Shown: positions 8,261-16,990 of the stretch, piece by piece
Layout of the letters: the number at the start of each line of letters is the position of its first letter
Numbering within the stretch: the stretch's first letter is position 1
Source of the DNA: CAVTSA01 sp963737225
GTDB lineage: Bacteria; Chloroflexota; Dormibacteria; Dormibacterales; Dormibacteraceae
Length of the DNA: 64,000 nt
Assembly: GCA_963737225.1 (NCBI GenBank)
Contig: CAVTSA010000007.1
Coordinates: 62,001 to 126,000 of the forward strand
Direction of reading: 5' to 3'
The notes under the pieces: model-generated
Database searches by the model: none
What the model saw: the letters and a program-made list of their open reading frames with translations, nothing else
Told to the model about the DNA's origin: nothing
Made by a program: the position numbers and the translations under genes

Positions 8261-11095
8261 TCACTTGCCCCAGTCGAGCGCCGCGACCAGCTGCTGCCGC
8301 GATGGGATTCCGAGCTTGCTGTAGCTGCTGCTCAGATGGTCGGCCACAGTCCTCGCTGTGATGAAGAGGGCCTGCGCGATCTCGGGGTTGGAACGGCCCT
8401 CGGCGGCGAGCCGGGCGACCCGGAGCTCACTCGGGGTGAGCGCATCCACCCCTCGGAGGCGAAGTCGTCGGGGGCGAGCGCCGGCCGCCAGTGCTTCTGC
8501 CTGCACCCGTTCTATGAGGGGGACGGCGCCGCAGCGGGCTGCGATCTCGAGGGCCTCCCGGAGCGGCTCCCGCGCCTCAACTCGGTGACCGTGGCGCCTC
8601 AGCGCGCCCCCGAGGTCTGCTTGGGCTTTGGCCAGGTCGAGTTGCGCCGGAGATTCCCCCAGGGCGGCGACCGCCGCGCGGAGATGGTCGATCGAATCGT
8701 CGTGGTCCAACAGGGCCAACGTGCGAAAAGCAACGCCGATCCCTCGCGGTATGGCGGAGCGGAGGGCGTTCGCGAGGTTTTCCTGCGCCACCTGCCGGGC
8801 TTCATCGGGGCAGTCTTGTGCCAGCACCGCGGCGAGCGATGGCCGCCAGGGCCAGATAATGGGGTTTCGGTTCAGCAGGAGGTCGCACAGCCGGCCCGAC
8901 TCTCGAAGGTCTTCGATACCGTCCTGTCGCCACCCCCTCGCGCAGCGCAGGCGGCCGCGGATCTGCCGGAAGCCGGGTCGAAGAGTGGTTTCGTCGTTGA
9001 GGTCGACGGGAGGGATGCCGATGCCCTCGATTGCCTCGTACGCCGCCTGGCGTTGGCCGCGCTCGAAACGTATCTGGGCGAGGGTTGCCCCGATTCCATC
9101 CACAAACTGAGGCAGGTGCTGGGGACTCAGCTCGAGGGCGGCGCTCGCATCCGCCTCGGCATCGGCGAGAAGACCCATTTCGAACTCGGCCTCGGCTTTG
9201 TGCATCATCGAGATCACCAACGCGATCATGTAGCCGTCGGTCCCGGCGGCTCGGAGCACGGCCTCGCAAAAGCCCGTGGCCTCGTGAAGCTTGTCCATGC
9301 CCCTGAGGGCCATCGGCACCCAGTGGACGCCGATGCTGTGCATCAGACGCGCCTCGTAGTGGACCTTCCAGCCGAAGCCGCTCCCGACCCACAAGAGGGC
9401 TTCTTCGCGATTCCCGTCCCGCCAGGACAAGAGCACGGCAAGCGTCGCCCGCGCCAGCTCAGCGTTGGGGCCACGACTCCTTGCCAGCTCACGCAATCTC
9501 GGGTAGTGGCTCTCGACGGACGGCGCGAGTCGCCAGCTGGAGGCCCTGGAGAAAGCCGTCGCGATGCATTCGAGTCTTGTCGCCGCGTCAGGGTCGCAGG
9601 CCCCGAGCTCCACGATGGCTCGATCGAGGAGGTCGATATCTTCGGGGGGCCCTACGGCCATCGCGAGATCGCACAACATCGCGCCGCGAGCATGGCCGTC
9701 GGTGGTACCAGTCAGCGCCTCTCGCAAGTGGTCCGCTGCCCCGGGATGGTCCCCAGCCACGTGCTCGGCGCTACCGAGCTCGGCCAGCACGGCCGACCGC
9801 ATCGGGGCGTCAACGTCCTCGGCGAGGGCGCGTGTGAGATAGGAAACGGCGGTTGCGGGGGCACCTCGACGGAGGGCGAGAGGCGCCGCCGCCCTGAGCC
9901 ATTTGACCGCATCGGTGCTCCGGCCCGGCTCGCAACGGAGCAGATGGGCTGCCACCACCTCGGGTTCGGCTGCATTCGACGCCAGAATCTCGGCGGCCCG
10001 ACGGTGCAGATTCTGTCGGGACGCTGCCGGCAGGCCGTCGTACACGGCCGCGCGTAGAAGCGGGTGCACGAAGCGGGGCGGACGCTCCGGCGCGATCAGG
10101 TCCGCCGCGAACAGGTCATCGGCGGCCTCGGCCGCCCGATCAACCTCCAGCCCCGCCAGCCTGGCGATCAAGCGTAGCTCTGTCCCATCTCCAATCACCG
10201 CCAGCGCGCTCGCCAGTCGCGCAGCCGAATCGCCCAGCAAACCGAGGTCTTTCTGGACGCGTCGAGCGATGGCATCCGGGGCCCTGCGGTCGAGGTTCAC
10301 CGCCGCATCGCTGGTCGGTGAGACCTCACGTGCCTTCAGATCGCGGAGTAACTCGTTGAGGCCAAGAGGGTTGCCTGCCGTCGCCTGAAGGCAGGCGGCC
10401 GTAAAGGCGGGGTCGGGGCGGGCGCCGAGCGCGCTGCGGACCAGCGCAGCCACCGAATCTTTCCCAAGGGGCCCGACCTGGACGATCCGGGGCCGAGGGT
10501 GCGCGAGGACGGTCGCCAGCACCTCGCCCTGAGCGCCGGATTGCGCGGGCCTGGTCGCGATCGCGACGAGAATCGGCAGGCCATCGAGCCGATTGAGCAG
10601 GTAAGCCAGCCACCGGAGCGAGGCGGTGTCAGCCCAGTGGGCATCGTCGACGGCGAGCAACAGCGGCCTCTCCCTGGACAGATTGACACCCAACCAGTAC
10701 AGACCATGCATTGCCGAGAACTGGCCCTCGACCGCCGGATCAGCGCTGAAATCCAGGACCGGCTCAGCCAAGGCGGCGGCCCCCTCAAAGATGCCGGCGC
10801 GTTCCCGCTTGCTGAGGGCTCTGATCGCAGGCTCGAAGAGCTGGCGCACGACCCCGAAGGCGTACTCACCTTCGAGCTCGCTCCCCACCGCTGACAAGGT
10901 CGCAACGCCGGCCTCGGCTGCGCGCCTCCGGACCTCGGCCAGGAGGGAGGTCTTGCCCATCCCAGCGCGCCCTTCCAACACCAGGAACGAGCCTGGTCCA
11001 TCGGTCGCAGCCCCAATGCACTGATCTATCTCCGCAAGTTCGCGGTCCCGCTCCAACAGCTGCTGGGGCCTGGTCAGCCCCCGATCTCTGGTCAT
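8261..11095 (-). CDS. LuxR-family STAND regulator with AAA ATPase domain (copy 2)
   Basis: A close paralogue of the regulator at 3366-6191: 944 residues from the chosen ATG, the same domain order and near-identical motifs, including Walker A GRAGMGKTSLL, Walker B LLLAVDDAHWAD and a C-terminal LuxR HTH starting LTPSELRVARLAAEG. The start is placed at 11095 because both paralogues share the MTRDR N-terminus and the bases before it, including TACGCT about 14 nt upstream; an in-frame ATG at 11143 would add 16 unmatched residues. High similarity over the whole length indicates a local duplication that now flanks the LLM and lumazine-binding-like genes. Targets and ligand are unknown. Confidence 0.88.
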   Translation of the reverse strand: MTRDRGLTRPQQLLERDRELAEIDQCIGAATDGPGSFLVLEGRAGMGKTSLLAEVRRRAAEAGVATLSAVGSELEGEYAFGVVRQLFEPAIRALSKRERAGIFEGAAALAEPVLDFSADPAVEGQFSAMHGLYWLGVNLSRERPLLLAVDDAHWADTASLRWLAYLLNRLDGLPILVAIATRPAQSGAQGEVLATVLAHPRPRIVQVGPLGKDSVAALVRSALGARPDPAFTAACLQATAGNPLGLNELLRDLKAREVSPTSDAAVNLDRRAPDAIARRVQKDLGLLGDSAARLASALAVIGDGTELRLIARLAGLEVDRAAEAADDLFAADLIAPERPPRFVHPLLRAAVYDGLPAASRQNLHRRAAEILASNAAEPEVVAAHLLRCEPGRSTDAVKWLRAAAPLALRRGAPATAVSYLTRALAEDVDAPMRSAVLAELGSAEHVAGDHPGAADHLREALTGTTDGHARGAMLCDLAMAVGPPEDIDLLDRAIVELGACDPDAATRLECIATAFSRASSWRLAPSVESHYPRLRELARSRGPNAELARATLAVLLSWRDGNREEALLWVGSGFGWKVHYEARLMHSIGVHWVPMALRGMDKLHEATGFCEAVLRAAGTDGYMIALVISMMHKAEAEFEMGLLADAEADASAALELSPQHLPQFVDGIGATLAQIRFERGQRQAAYEAIEGIGIPPVDLNDETTLRPGFRQIRGRLRCARGWRQDGIEDLRESGRLCDLLLNRNPIIWPWRPSLAAVLAQDCPDEARQVAQENLANALRSAIPRGIGVAFRTLALLDHDDSIDHLRAAVAALGESPAQLDLAKAQADLGGALRRHGHRVEAREPLREALEIAARCGAVPLIERVQAEALAAGARPRRLRLRGVDALTPSELRVARLAAEGRSNPEIAQALFITARTVADHLSSSYSKLGIPSRQQLVAALDWGK

Positions 11096-11274
11096 GCCGC
11101 GGTGGAGGGAGCGTACATCGCCAGAGTCCCGATTCTCCGTCACCCATCCGCAAAAGATCCGTCACCTGTGAGGATGACGCGCTCCGGCGGACGCTGCAAC
11201 ACTGGCGGCGGTGTGAGGCGGCCCCCGGAAATCGAACCCAGGAGGCCCCCACGTACGGCCTGGAGGTTATTCAG

Positions 11275-11619
11275 ATGGCAAGTGCAACAGGTGTTGGAAG
11301 CAGAAGCTCAACCCCCCAGGGCAATGGGGCGCGTGATCTGGACTCGCGACAGCCTGCAGAACAAACCGGCCCTCCTGATCGACCGGTGCATGTCTCAACC
11401 GTTCCACCTGAAGGGCACTGGGTAGTCCGAGATGGCGCACTACGAGTAGACCGAATGAGAACGGCACTCCTCCTCACCAGCATCTCCGCATTGATCGCGG
11501 CGATCGTGGCCTTGGTGATCTGCGCGCTCTTGGTCGTGGCTGTCGCCCGCCTGGGCGCTGACATGCAGAGCCTCGTGAGCGCGCCCTCCCTGAGCGAGCC
11601 AGGAGGGTTTGTGCCCTAG
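11275..11619 (+). CDS. Hypothetical single-pass membrane protein
   Basis: A 114-residue predicted protein of unrecognised family. Residues 1-60 are hydrophilic and Pro/Gln/Arg-rich; residues about 63-90 form one strongly hydrophobic helix (LLLTSISALIAAIVALVICA), followed by a short polar tail. The ATG at 11275 has a good GGAGG ribosome-binding site 8 nt upstream, the main reason to believe it. It is divergent from the STAND-LuxR copy 2 promoter region. No function can be assigned. Confidence 0.42.
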   Translation: MASATGVGSRSSTPQGNGARDLDSRQPAEQTGPPDRPVHVSTVPPEGHWVVRDGALRVDRMRTALLLTSISALIAAIVALVICALLVVAVARLGADMQSLVSAPSLSEPGGFVP

Positions 11620-11822
11620 CCGGCGTTCACTCCTCGCATCTCCGCGACCCGGTGCCGCTCGAGCCCGAGTCAAAGGCCCAATGCCAGTACCGCAACGAGT
11701 AGTGCAAATACCTTGGGAGCACGGGTTCCGCGCCGGACACGTTGAAGTCGCCGACCCCCGGGCCGCCCCCGCGAATTGGTGCCGCCAATCCCTAAGGCGG
11801 CTCTGGGAACCAGCAGACCGCG

Positions 11823-12146
11823 TCAGAGCGGCACGTGACCCGACGCGCTGCTCGTGTCGCTGGCGGCGGGTGTGCGGCCTCGCCAACCGCCATATCGGTT
11901 CCACCCCGACCGCTTGCCTTCGAGTTCTTCGGCGGGCACCCATCGGGTCGCCTCGGCGTCTACCTTCACCGCCGCACGCCCGACCAGCCACCGCCCCCGG
12001 GCCGGAGCAACCGGATCGTAGACGACCGCCGTCCGGTCCAGCGTCACCGCGAGCAGCAATTCCTCATCGCCGACACGACATGCCTGGTTCCGAGCTGGGA
12101 GCTTCGCCTCGTGGGCGTCGATGGCTGTCGTGAGCTCCTGCCACAT
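11823..12146 (-). CDS. Hypothetical protein
   Basis: A 107-residue minus-strand reading frame, read here from the ATG at 12146. The sequence has protein-like character (VGDEELLLAVTLDRTAVVYD and GRWLVGRAAVKVDAEATRW) with alternating hydrophobic residues suggesting a small beta-rich fold, then a low-complexity tail. No ribosome-binding site is clear and a longer start at 12233 is possible. No family recognised. It lies in a block of small unassigned minus-strand genes (11.8-12.8 kb) upstream of which sits the desaturase. Confidence 0.35.
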   Translation of the reverse strand: MWQELTTAIDAHEAKLPARNQACRVGDEELLLAVTLDRTAVVYDPVAPARGRWLVGRAAVKVDAEATRWVPAEELEGKRSGWNRYGGWRGRTPAASDTSSASGHVPL

Positions 12147-12280
12147 GTCAATCGATGATGCTTGACATGGTGAACACGAGCCTTCCTCGAGCGCGGCACA
12201 CCTGCAGGAACCGGAGAGGCTCCGGTACCTCACTCACCGGGTACCGCCGATTGATGACAGGTGCACCTTGCCAGCTGGGA

Positions 12281-12577
12281 TCAGTTCCGATTTGTGCGCC
12301 GCATCGCAGATGTCCTGTGATTCGTCAGTCGCGGCAGCTCCACGACCTCGCCGATGCGGTCTTCGGAGAGCCATTGGCATCGTATCTGTGCACGCCGGAT
12401 CGCCCAGGTCAGGTGGTCTCGCGCGCTCCGGGCGTCAGGCGCGTTGCACTCGATCTCGCGGTGTGACCCGTTCGACCGGACTCGGACGTTGCCGCTTCGC
12501 TCCAGCTCGACATCCATCTGCGAGCGCTGACCGTACGCGAGGTCATCGCTCTTGAGCACTGCACGCCAAGTCGCCAC
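12281..12577 (-). CDS. Hypothetical protein
   Basis: A 98-residue protein starting at GTG 12577, preceded by an excellent AGGAGGT ribosome-binding site with 5-nt spacing, which makes it a convincing gene despite the lack of a recognised family. The first 65 residues look like a small mixed alpha/beta domain (QMDVELERSGNVRV, then a helix ARSARDHLTWAIRRAQIRC), followed by a basic tail. It lies just downstream of another short minus-strand frame (12614-12799) and may be cotranscribed with it. Confidence 0.5.
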   Translation of the reverse strand: MATWRAVLKSDDLAYGQRSQMDVELERSGNVRVRSNGSHREIECNAPDARSARDHLTWAIRRAQIRCQWLSEDRIGEVVELPRLTNHRTSAMRRTNRN

Positions 12578-12613
12578 CTCACACCTCCTGACGCCACGCC
12601 GACGACCGGTCGC

Positions 12614-12799
12614 TCACGGCCTGATACCGCCGTCGAAGACCCCTCGGCCGCTGCGGTGGTTGCTCTCGAGGTCGTCCGCGAGTCGTTCCAGCGCCTCCGC
12701 GATCCGGGTGAGAGCGGCTAGCTGAGGGTCGGCGCCGCCGATACTGACGACCCCTCGGTCGATGCGGTTCGGTGGTCTGTCGGGAGGAGTGCTGGTCAT
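12614..12799 (-). CDS. Small hypothetical protein
   Basis: A 61-codon frame starting with ATG at 12799. The central part LAALTRIAEALERLADDLES is a clear amphipathic helix with heptad-like spacing, suggesting a short coiled coil. No recognised family and no well-placed ribosome-binding site. It is located between the desaturase gene and the 98-residue hypothetical gene, all on the minus strand. Confidence 0.38.
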   Translation of the reverse strand: MTSTPPDRPPNRIDRGVVSIGGADPQLAALTRIAEALERLADDLESNHRSGRGVFDGGIRP

Positions 12800-12871
12800 A
12801 ACTCAATTCCGTGTTCTCCGAGCGGCTGGCATGGTCCCCGTCTGGCAGCCGCCCGAAGGACCGATCAGCGG

Positions 12872-13993
12872 TCATCTCGCGGTTCGATCCGGCGCTTCTG
12901 ATGTGGCTGCGAGCGCCGACAGCTCTTTCAGCTCCATCGCGCGCACTGGCTCGCCTGCGGGCACAATCGCTTCCGGGTCGCGGCGGAGGGGCTCGCCCAC
13001 CTCGTGGAGGAAGGCCAGGATCTCGCGATATGACTCCAGGATGGAAGTCTCGACGTAGGGGATCCCTCGTTCGTCGCAGAACTGCCGCACGATCCCGTGG
13101 GCACGCGCCACGCGGTTGCGCGACATGGTCGGGAAGAGATGGTGCTCGATCTGGTAGTTGAGTGCGCCGTACCACACGTCGGTCAGCCGGCCCGGGCGCA
13201 CGTTCCGCGAGGTGAGCACCTGCCGGCGCAGGAAGTCCAGCTTTCCGGCCACCTGCGGCATGCCCTTGTGATTGGGGGCAAACACGCTAGCCAGGTAAAA
13301 GCCGGCGGCCGACTGCTGGATGACGACAATCGCCAGGCCCCACCAGGGTCCGAGCAGGGCGATGAAGAACCCGAGGAAGAGGACGACGTGGAGTGCGATC
13401 AGCGTCACCTCAAGGCGCCGGTAGCGAGATCGCTCACGCCAGAGAAAGGTCAAGCCCTTCCAGTGCATCGCCCAGCCAAGCCCGAGGAGTAGCGGAAAGA
13501 ACAGGGCCGCCTGACGCTTGGCCACGACGCGGCGAATTCCGCTCGACGCCAGGGCCTGCTCCTCTGAGTACGAGATGACCCCGGGACCGATGTCTGGGTC
13601 CATCTCGATGTGGTTTGGATTGGCGTGGTGCCGGTTGTGCTTGTCGACCCACCAGCCGTAGCTGATGCCGAGCAGCAGGTTCCCGGTGATCAGCCCCACG
13701 ACCACGTTCCACCGGTTGGACTCGAACATCTGGTGGTGTCCGGCATCATGAAGCTGGAAGCCGAGCTGACCGAACACGACAGCGAGGACGATGGCGCCTA
13801 CCACCAGCACCGGCGGATCGGTCCGAAACACCACGAAAACCGCAAGCGAAGCGGCGAGGGCCACGGTTTTGGCAAGGATGGACCGGAGGTAGAAAGCGGT
13901 CTGCCGATCGAGGAGGCCCGCCTCCTTGATCCGGCGTTTGAGGGTGGCGAAGTCGGAGGACGGGGCCGGCTCCGGCGCGATGATCTGTGTCAC
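12872..13993 (-). CDS. Membrane fatty acid desaturase
   Basis: A membrane-bound di-iron fatty acyl desaturase that introduces a double bond in acyl lipids or acyl-CoA using O2 and reduced ferredoxin-type donors. All three histidine boxes are present: HDAGHH (82-87), HNRHH (119-123) and QIEHH (281-285), with hydrophobic pairs of helices near 40-76, 95-112 and 165-230. The Q in the third box is typical of acyl-lipid/front-end type enzymes. The 373-residue length is normal. A GTG start at 13993 has GGAG 6 nt upstream. The divergently transcribed BTAD regulator begins 265 bp away. Position specificity cannot be read from the sequence. Confidence 0.88.
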   Translation of the reverse strand: MTQIIAPEPAPSSDFATLKRRIKEAGLLDRQTAFYLRSILAKTVALAASLAVFVVFRTDPPVLVVGAIVLAVVFGQLGFQLHDAGHHQMFESNRWNVVVGLITGNLLLGISYGWWVDKHNRHHANPNHIEMDPDIGPGVISYSEEQALASSGIRRVVAKRQAALFFPLLLGLGWAMHWKGLTFLWRERSRYRRLEVTLIALHVVLFLGFFIALLGPWWGLAIVVIQQSAAGFYLASVFAPNHKGMPQVAGKLDFLRRQVLTSRNVRPGRLTDVWYGALNYQIEHHLFPTMSRNRVARAHGIVRQFCDERGIPYVETSILESYREILAFLHEVGEPLRRDPEAIVPAGEPVRAMELKELSALAATSEAPDRTAR

Positions 13994-14258
13994 GGGTGTC
14001 TCCAGGTCACGACCTCAACGGAGATCCGCCACCGGCGGGCTCTGCGCTCGGGTCACAGCGGCGATGCCTGGGGCCACGGCGGTGCGTCGCGCACGGCGTC
14101 CGGGGTCGGCAGGATGGACAACGTCGACTCCTAACTGTCCCAGGCCGCCGTCACGAGACCGTTATGGCGGCGTGACGAGGGCGCCGCGTACCCGCCGGCC
14201 TTCGGCCCGGTCCAGGGGCGCGTACCGTGCGTGGCGGAGCGAAGGCGAGAGAATCCCG

Positions 14259-15029
14259 ATGAGCGAGTTGACCGAAACGACCACGCCATCGGTCGACACC
14301 GGCCTTCTTGGACGCCTGCCCCGAGTTTCCATGCTCGGTGGATTCCGGCTTTTCGTTGGAGACACGCCGATCTCGCTGAGCACTGGCTCTCAGCGTCTGC
14401 TGGCCGTGCTCGCCCTCCGAGGGCCTACCTCCACGCGGGTGCAGGTTGCCGGCACGCTGTGGCCCGAGTCGTCGGACGAGCACGCGTTCGCGTGCCTGCG
14501 GTCATCGCTTGCGCGGCTCCTCAGTGCCGAACGAGGTCTGCTCACGGTGAGTTCCAGTCAGCTGGGGCTCGCCGGCGACGTGCGGGTGGACCTGGACGAA
14601 TCGCGAGTGCTGGCACGGCGGCTGCTGGATGGCGCGCAGCCGACGCGCCCGGCGGATACCGCCGCAACCGTCGTCGACATCCTCTCCAAGGAGCTGCTGC
14701 CAGGCTGGTACGACGACTGGGTCCTGTTCGAGTGCGAGGGCTGGCGACAGCTTCGCCTGCACGCGCTGGAGGCGCTGGTCGATCGCCTGGTCGTTGAGCG
14801 GCGCTATGGCCATGCGGTGGTGGCGGCGCTGGCGGCCGTCAGCGTCGATCCCCTCCGCGAGAGTGCCCGCGCCGTACTGATTCGGGTCCACCTCGCCGAA
14901 CACAACCGGTCGGAAGCTGTGCGCGAGTTCGACCGCTACCGCCAGCTGCTGCGCCGTGAGCTCGACGTCGAGCCAACACCGAGCCTCCAGGCGCTGCTAC
15001 AAGAGGCCGGCGGCGTCACGCCTTCGTGA
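14259..15029 (+). CDS. SARP/BTAD-family transcriptional regulator
   Basis: A short regulator (256 residues) made of an OmpR-like winged-helix DNA-binding domain (VSMLGGFRLFVGD through LWPESSDEHAFACLRSSLARL) followed by a bacterial transcriptional activator domain (BTAD), a helical repeat region ending with FDRYRQLLRRELDVEPTPSL. This is the SARP layout without a following ATPase domain. The ATG at 14259 fits the beginning of the domain; a longer in-frame reading from 13926 would add 111 unmatched residues. It is divergent from the desaturase gene, so control of that gene is a reasonable inference but is not shown. Confidence 0.8.
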   Translation: MSELTETTTPSVDTGLLGRLPRVSMLGGFRLFVGDTPISLSTGSQRLLAVLALRGPTSTRVQVAGTLWPESSDEHAFACLRSSLARLLSAERGLLTVSSSQLGLAGDVRVDLDESRVLARRLLDGAQPTRPADTAATVVDILSKELLPGWYDDWVLFECEGWRQLRLHALEALVDRLVVERRYGHAVVAALAAVSVDPLRESARAVLIRVHLAEHNRSEAVREFDRYRQLLRRELDVEPTPSLQALLQEAGGVTPS

Positions 15030-15054
15030 CGGCGGCCCCGGCACACTTTCCAAC

Positions 15055-15243
15055 GTGCCCGCCGACACCACGGGTCTGCTCGTTGTCCGAGCCTGGCTCG
15101 AGACAGGCGCTCGGCCGCCTCTGCGAGCTGAGGTTCGTCTAACGGCGGACGTCTCGCGAGGGATCGACGAAACACTGACGCTCACCGACGCTGACGCCGT
15201 GGCGGCCGTCGTTCGGTCCTGGTTGGAGCAATTCGCCCGCTGA
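15055..15243 (+). CDS. Small hypothetical protein downstream of BTAD regulator
   Basis: A 62-residue frame from GTG 15055, 25 bp after the regulator stop. It has a beta-strand-like start (GLLVVRAWLETG), a central strand (LRAEVRLTADVS) and a C-terminal helix with AVAAVVRSWLEQF. This strand-strand-helix pattern ending in a helix resembles small proteins that often follow BTAD regulators in related genomes, an impression from memory rather than a search. Function unknown. Confidence 0.42.
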   Translation: MPADTTGLLVVRAWLETGARPPLRAEVRLTADVSRGIDETLTLTDADAVAAVVRSWLEQFAR

Positions 15244-15327
15244 ATCCGTCCGTCGCGCCAGGTCATGACTTGGCGGCCCGGGGCTGCACCATCGTTCCCG
15301 CCGTCAGTCATCCCGATCACCGTCCGG

Positions 15328-15333
15328 TATAGT
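15328..15333 (+). promoter_or_regulatory. -10 element of the cold-shock gene
   Basis: TATAGT matches a sigma-70 -10 hexamer at five of six positions; a transcript would start near 15340 and carry a leader of roughly 90 nt before the cold-shock start codon, as is common for csp genes. The -35 region is weak. Confidence 0.45.
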
Positions 15334-15431
15334 CGGGCATGCGCCGGACCCTTCGGCGCGCGCCTTGGTCGCTCCTCCTCTCGAACGGCTTCCTTCAAGC
15401 GCCAGTTCGTTCGAGAAAAAGGAGAACCGCC

Positions 15432-15629
15432 ATGCAGAATGGCACGATCAAGAAGCTCGTCAGCGAGCGAGGCTTCGGCTTCATCGCCGCCGACGACGGC
15501 AAGGAGTACTTCTTCCACCGCAGCGGGACCGACGTCGACTTCGACACCCTGCTCGGCGGTGAGCACGTCACGTTCCAGGTCGAGCCGAGCCCCAAGGGAC
15601 CGCGCGCGGCGCAGGTTCGGGTGGCGTGA
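15432..15629 (+). CDS. Cold-shock domain protein (CspA family)
   Basis: A 65-residue single cold-shock domain, an OB-fold RNA/ssDNA chaperone that melts mRNA secondary structure. RNP1 is seen as RGFGFIAADDG and RNP2 as EYFFHRS; the N-terminus GTIKKLVSERG matches the family start. An AAGGAG ribosome-binding site lies about 9 nt before the ATG. It has its own promoter-like -10 and a long leader upstream and two hairpins after the stop, so it is a monocistronic unit. Confidence 0.93.
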   Translation: MQNGTIKKLVSERGFGFIAADDGKEYFFHRSGTDVDFDTLLGGEHVTFQVEPSPKGPRAAQVRVA

Positions 15630-15655
15630 ACCTGGAGCCGGGTCGATCGGCACCA

Positions 15656-15705
15656 CGACCCATTGGGTCGCCTGCGCAGGGTGGAGGCGGAAACGCCTCC
15701 TCACC
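15656..15705 (+). terminator. Two hairpins downstream of the cold-shock gene
   Basis: CGACCC-ATT-GGGTCG (15656-15670) is followed by GGAGGCG-GAAA-CGCCTCC (15683-15700), a 7-bp stem capped by a GAAA tetraloop and extendable by CAGG/CCTG flanks. They sit 27 bp after the csp stop and probably end or stabilise the transcript. There is no U-run, so classical intrinsic termination is uncertain. Confidence 0.45.
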
Positions 15706-15748
15706 TGCCGGGCTATCACGCGGCGGGCAAGCATGAGACGATGCATCA

Positions 15749-15964
15749 ATGGCCACCAAGAGGGTTGAGATCACCTCGCTGGAAGACTTCCGAGGAGGGT
15801 TTCTCGCTCGGGGGGATGAGGTCGCAGATGGAGATCGCGTCGCTCGCGTGTCGTTCGCCGTGGCGCCAAGCTTCGCTCGAAAGCTCCAGGGATGTGTCGA
15901 TCGCGGCGAACGCGTCAGCGGTAGCGTCGACGATTCGAAGTTTCTGAGCCGGCAAGAGTACTGA
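15749..15964 (+). CDS. Hypothetical protein
   Basis: A 71-codon frame from ATG 15749, with protein-like content (RVEITSLEDFRGGFLARGDEV, then a polar C-terminus) but no recognised family and no clear ribosome-binding site. Its 3' end overlaps the tail of a minus-strand frame at 15915-16264, so the two cannot both be confidently accepted. Low confidence. Confidence 0.28.
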   Translation: MATKRVEITSLEDFRGGFLARGDEVADGDRVARVSFAVAPSFARKLQGCVDRGERVSGSVDDSKFLSRQEY

Positions 15965-16264
15965 CCAAAGCACCAGCGGTCCGGGACGCGACCGCCTCCC
16001 AGGCTCCCGATTCCAGGGGACCCGTGTCTCGCCCGCTGCCAGATGCGAGCCTGAGCTCGATCGCCAGTCGGTGAACCTCGGATGCGGCACTCCGGAACTC
16101 CTTTAGCCGCTGTTGAAGACCCGGCGAGCGCGAATAATCTCCGCGCTGGTGTGCGCTCTCCATCGCGTTGAACGCATCCTTGAGAGCGATGAAACGCTGC
16201 TTCGCGCGGGCGACGGCGCCTTCGAGCGCGTCCGCGCGATCCTTATCTTGTCGTCAGTCTCCAT
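15915..16264 (-). pseudogene. Small helical hypothetical gene, probably frameshifted
   Basis: A minus-strand gene with a good GAGGTG ribosome-binding site 7 nt before ATG 16264. It begins METDDK and then leaves frame within a few codons; the second frame continues with a convincingly protein-like helical segment (DRADALEGAVARAKQ, RFIALKDAFNAMESAHQRGD, LQQRLKEFRSAASEVHRLAI) to the stop at 15915. The switch lies in a small AAGATAAGGAT repeat near 16240-16250. Either the gene is inactivated by a small indel or translation starts at the internal ATG 16163. Family not recognised. Confidence 0.4.
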
Positions 16265-16468
16265 CCGGTGGCACCTCGTTCGCCCGAAGGGGCCGGGCCT
16301 GGCGCCGACCTCCTCGAACGCTCGTAGCTATACCCCCTTCGCCCCGAGGTACGGCCCCGTGGCACGCGAGTCAGCGGCCGTGGGAGGAGACGGAGTTCGC
16401 TTCCGTCATAGCATCAGGTGCCCACGTTGTCGGGCGCGGGTGTGAGACCCAACCAGTGGAGGTACCAG

Positions 16469-16936
16469 ATGGCCGAACTCCCACCCTCTGAGGGAATTGT
16501 CCTGACCCATTTCATCGTCTCGGACGACGTCGAGCGCTCTCGGCGCTTCTACACCGAGGTACTCGGCGGCCGCGTGGTCTTCTCCGGCCCGGGGGGGCCG
16601 ACCAACGTCGCACTCTCCAACAGCTGGATCGTCATCAACGCCGGCGGAGGACCGACCGACGACAAGCCTACGGTCACCCTGGAGACGCCACGCGATCCCG
16701 ACCGGGTCAGCAGCTTCCTGAATATCCGGGTCAGGGACATCCACGCCGTCTACGCCGAATGGAGCGCTCGGGGTGCCCATTTCCTAACGCCGCCGAAACA
16801 GCACCAATACGAGATTCGTTGTTACATCCGTGATCCGGACGGACACCTGATCGAAGTCGGGCAAACGACGGACTCAGAGGGGGACTGGGCGCCTGCTCGC
16901 TGGCCATCGAAGATCACCATCGGGGAAACTGAGTGA
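16469..16936 (+). CDS. VOC-family (glyoxalase/bleomycin-resistance fold) protein
   Basis: A 155-residue vicinal-oxygen-chelate protein with the typical first repeat start LTHFIVSDDVERSRRFYTEV, a second repeat (NIRVRDIHAVYAEWSARGA) and the C-terminal signature RDPDGHLIEVGQ. VOC proteins are small metalloenzymes or binding proteins, including glyoxalases, dioxygenases and drug-sequestering proteins; the exact role cannot be told. The ATG at 16469 is preceded by GGAGGT at 16458-16463, which favours it over the longer reading from 16418. Confidence 0.85.
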   Translation: MAELPPSEGIVLTHFIVSDDVERSRRFYTEVLGGRVVFSGPGGPTNVALSNSWIVINAGGGPTDDKPTVTLETPRDPDRVSSFLNIRVRDIHAVYAEWSARGAHFLTPPKQHQYEIRCYIRDPDGHLIEVGQTTDSEGDWAPARWPSKITIGETE

Positions 16937-16990
16937 GTGCTGCGATCGCCGGCGAGTTCCTCACCTGACGGTGACCGCCCTCCCCGGACC

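Noticed and set aside
8102..10057. A 651-codon plus-strand frame opposite the second STAND-LuxR gene
   Set aside because: No domain, His/Arg/Gly-rich composition, and the minus strand encodes a complete regulator with Walker and HTH motifs.
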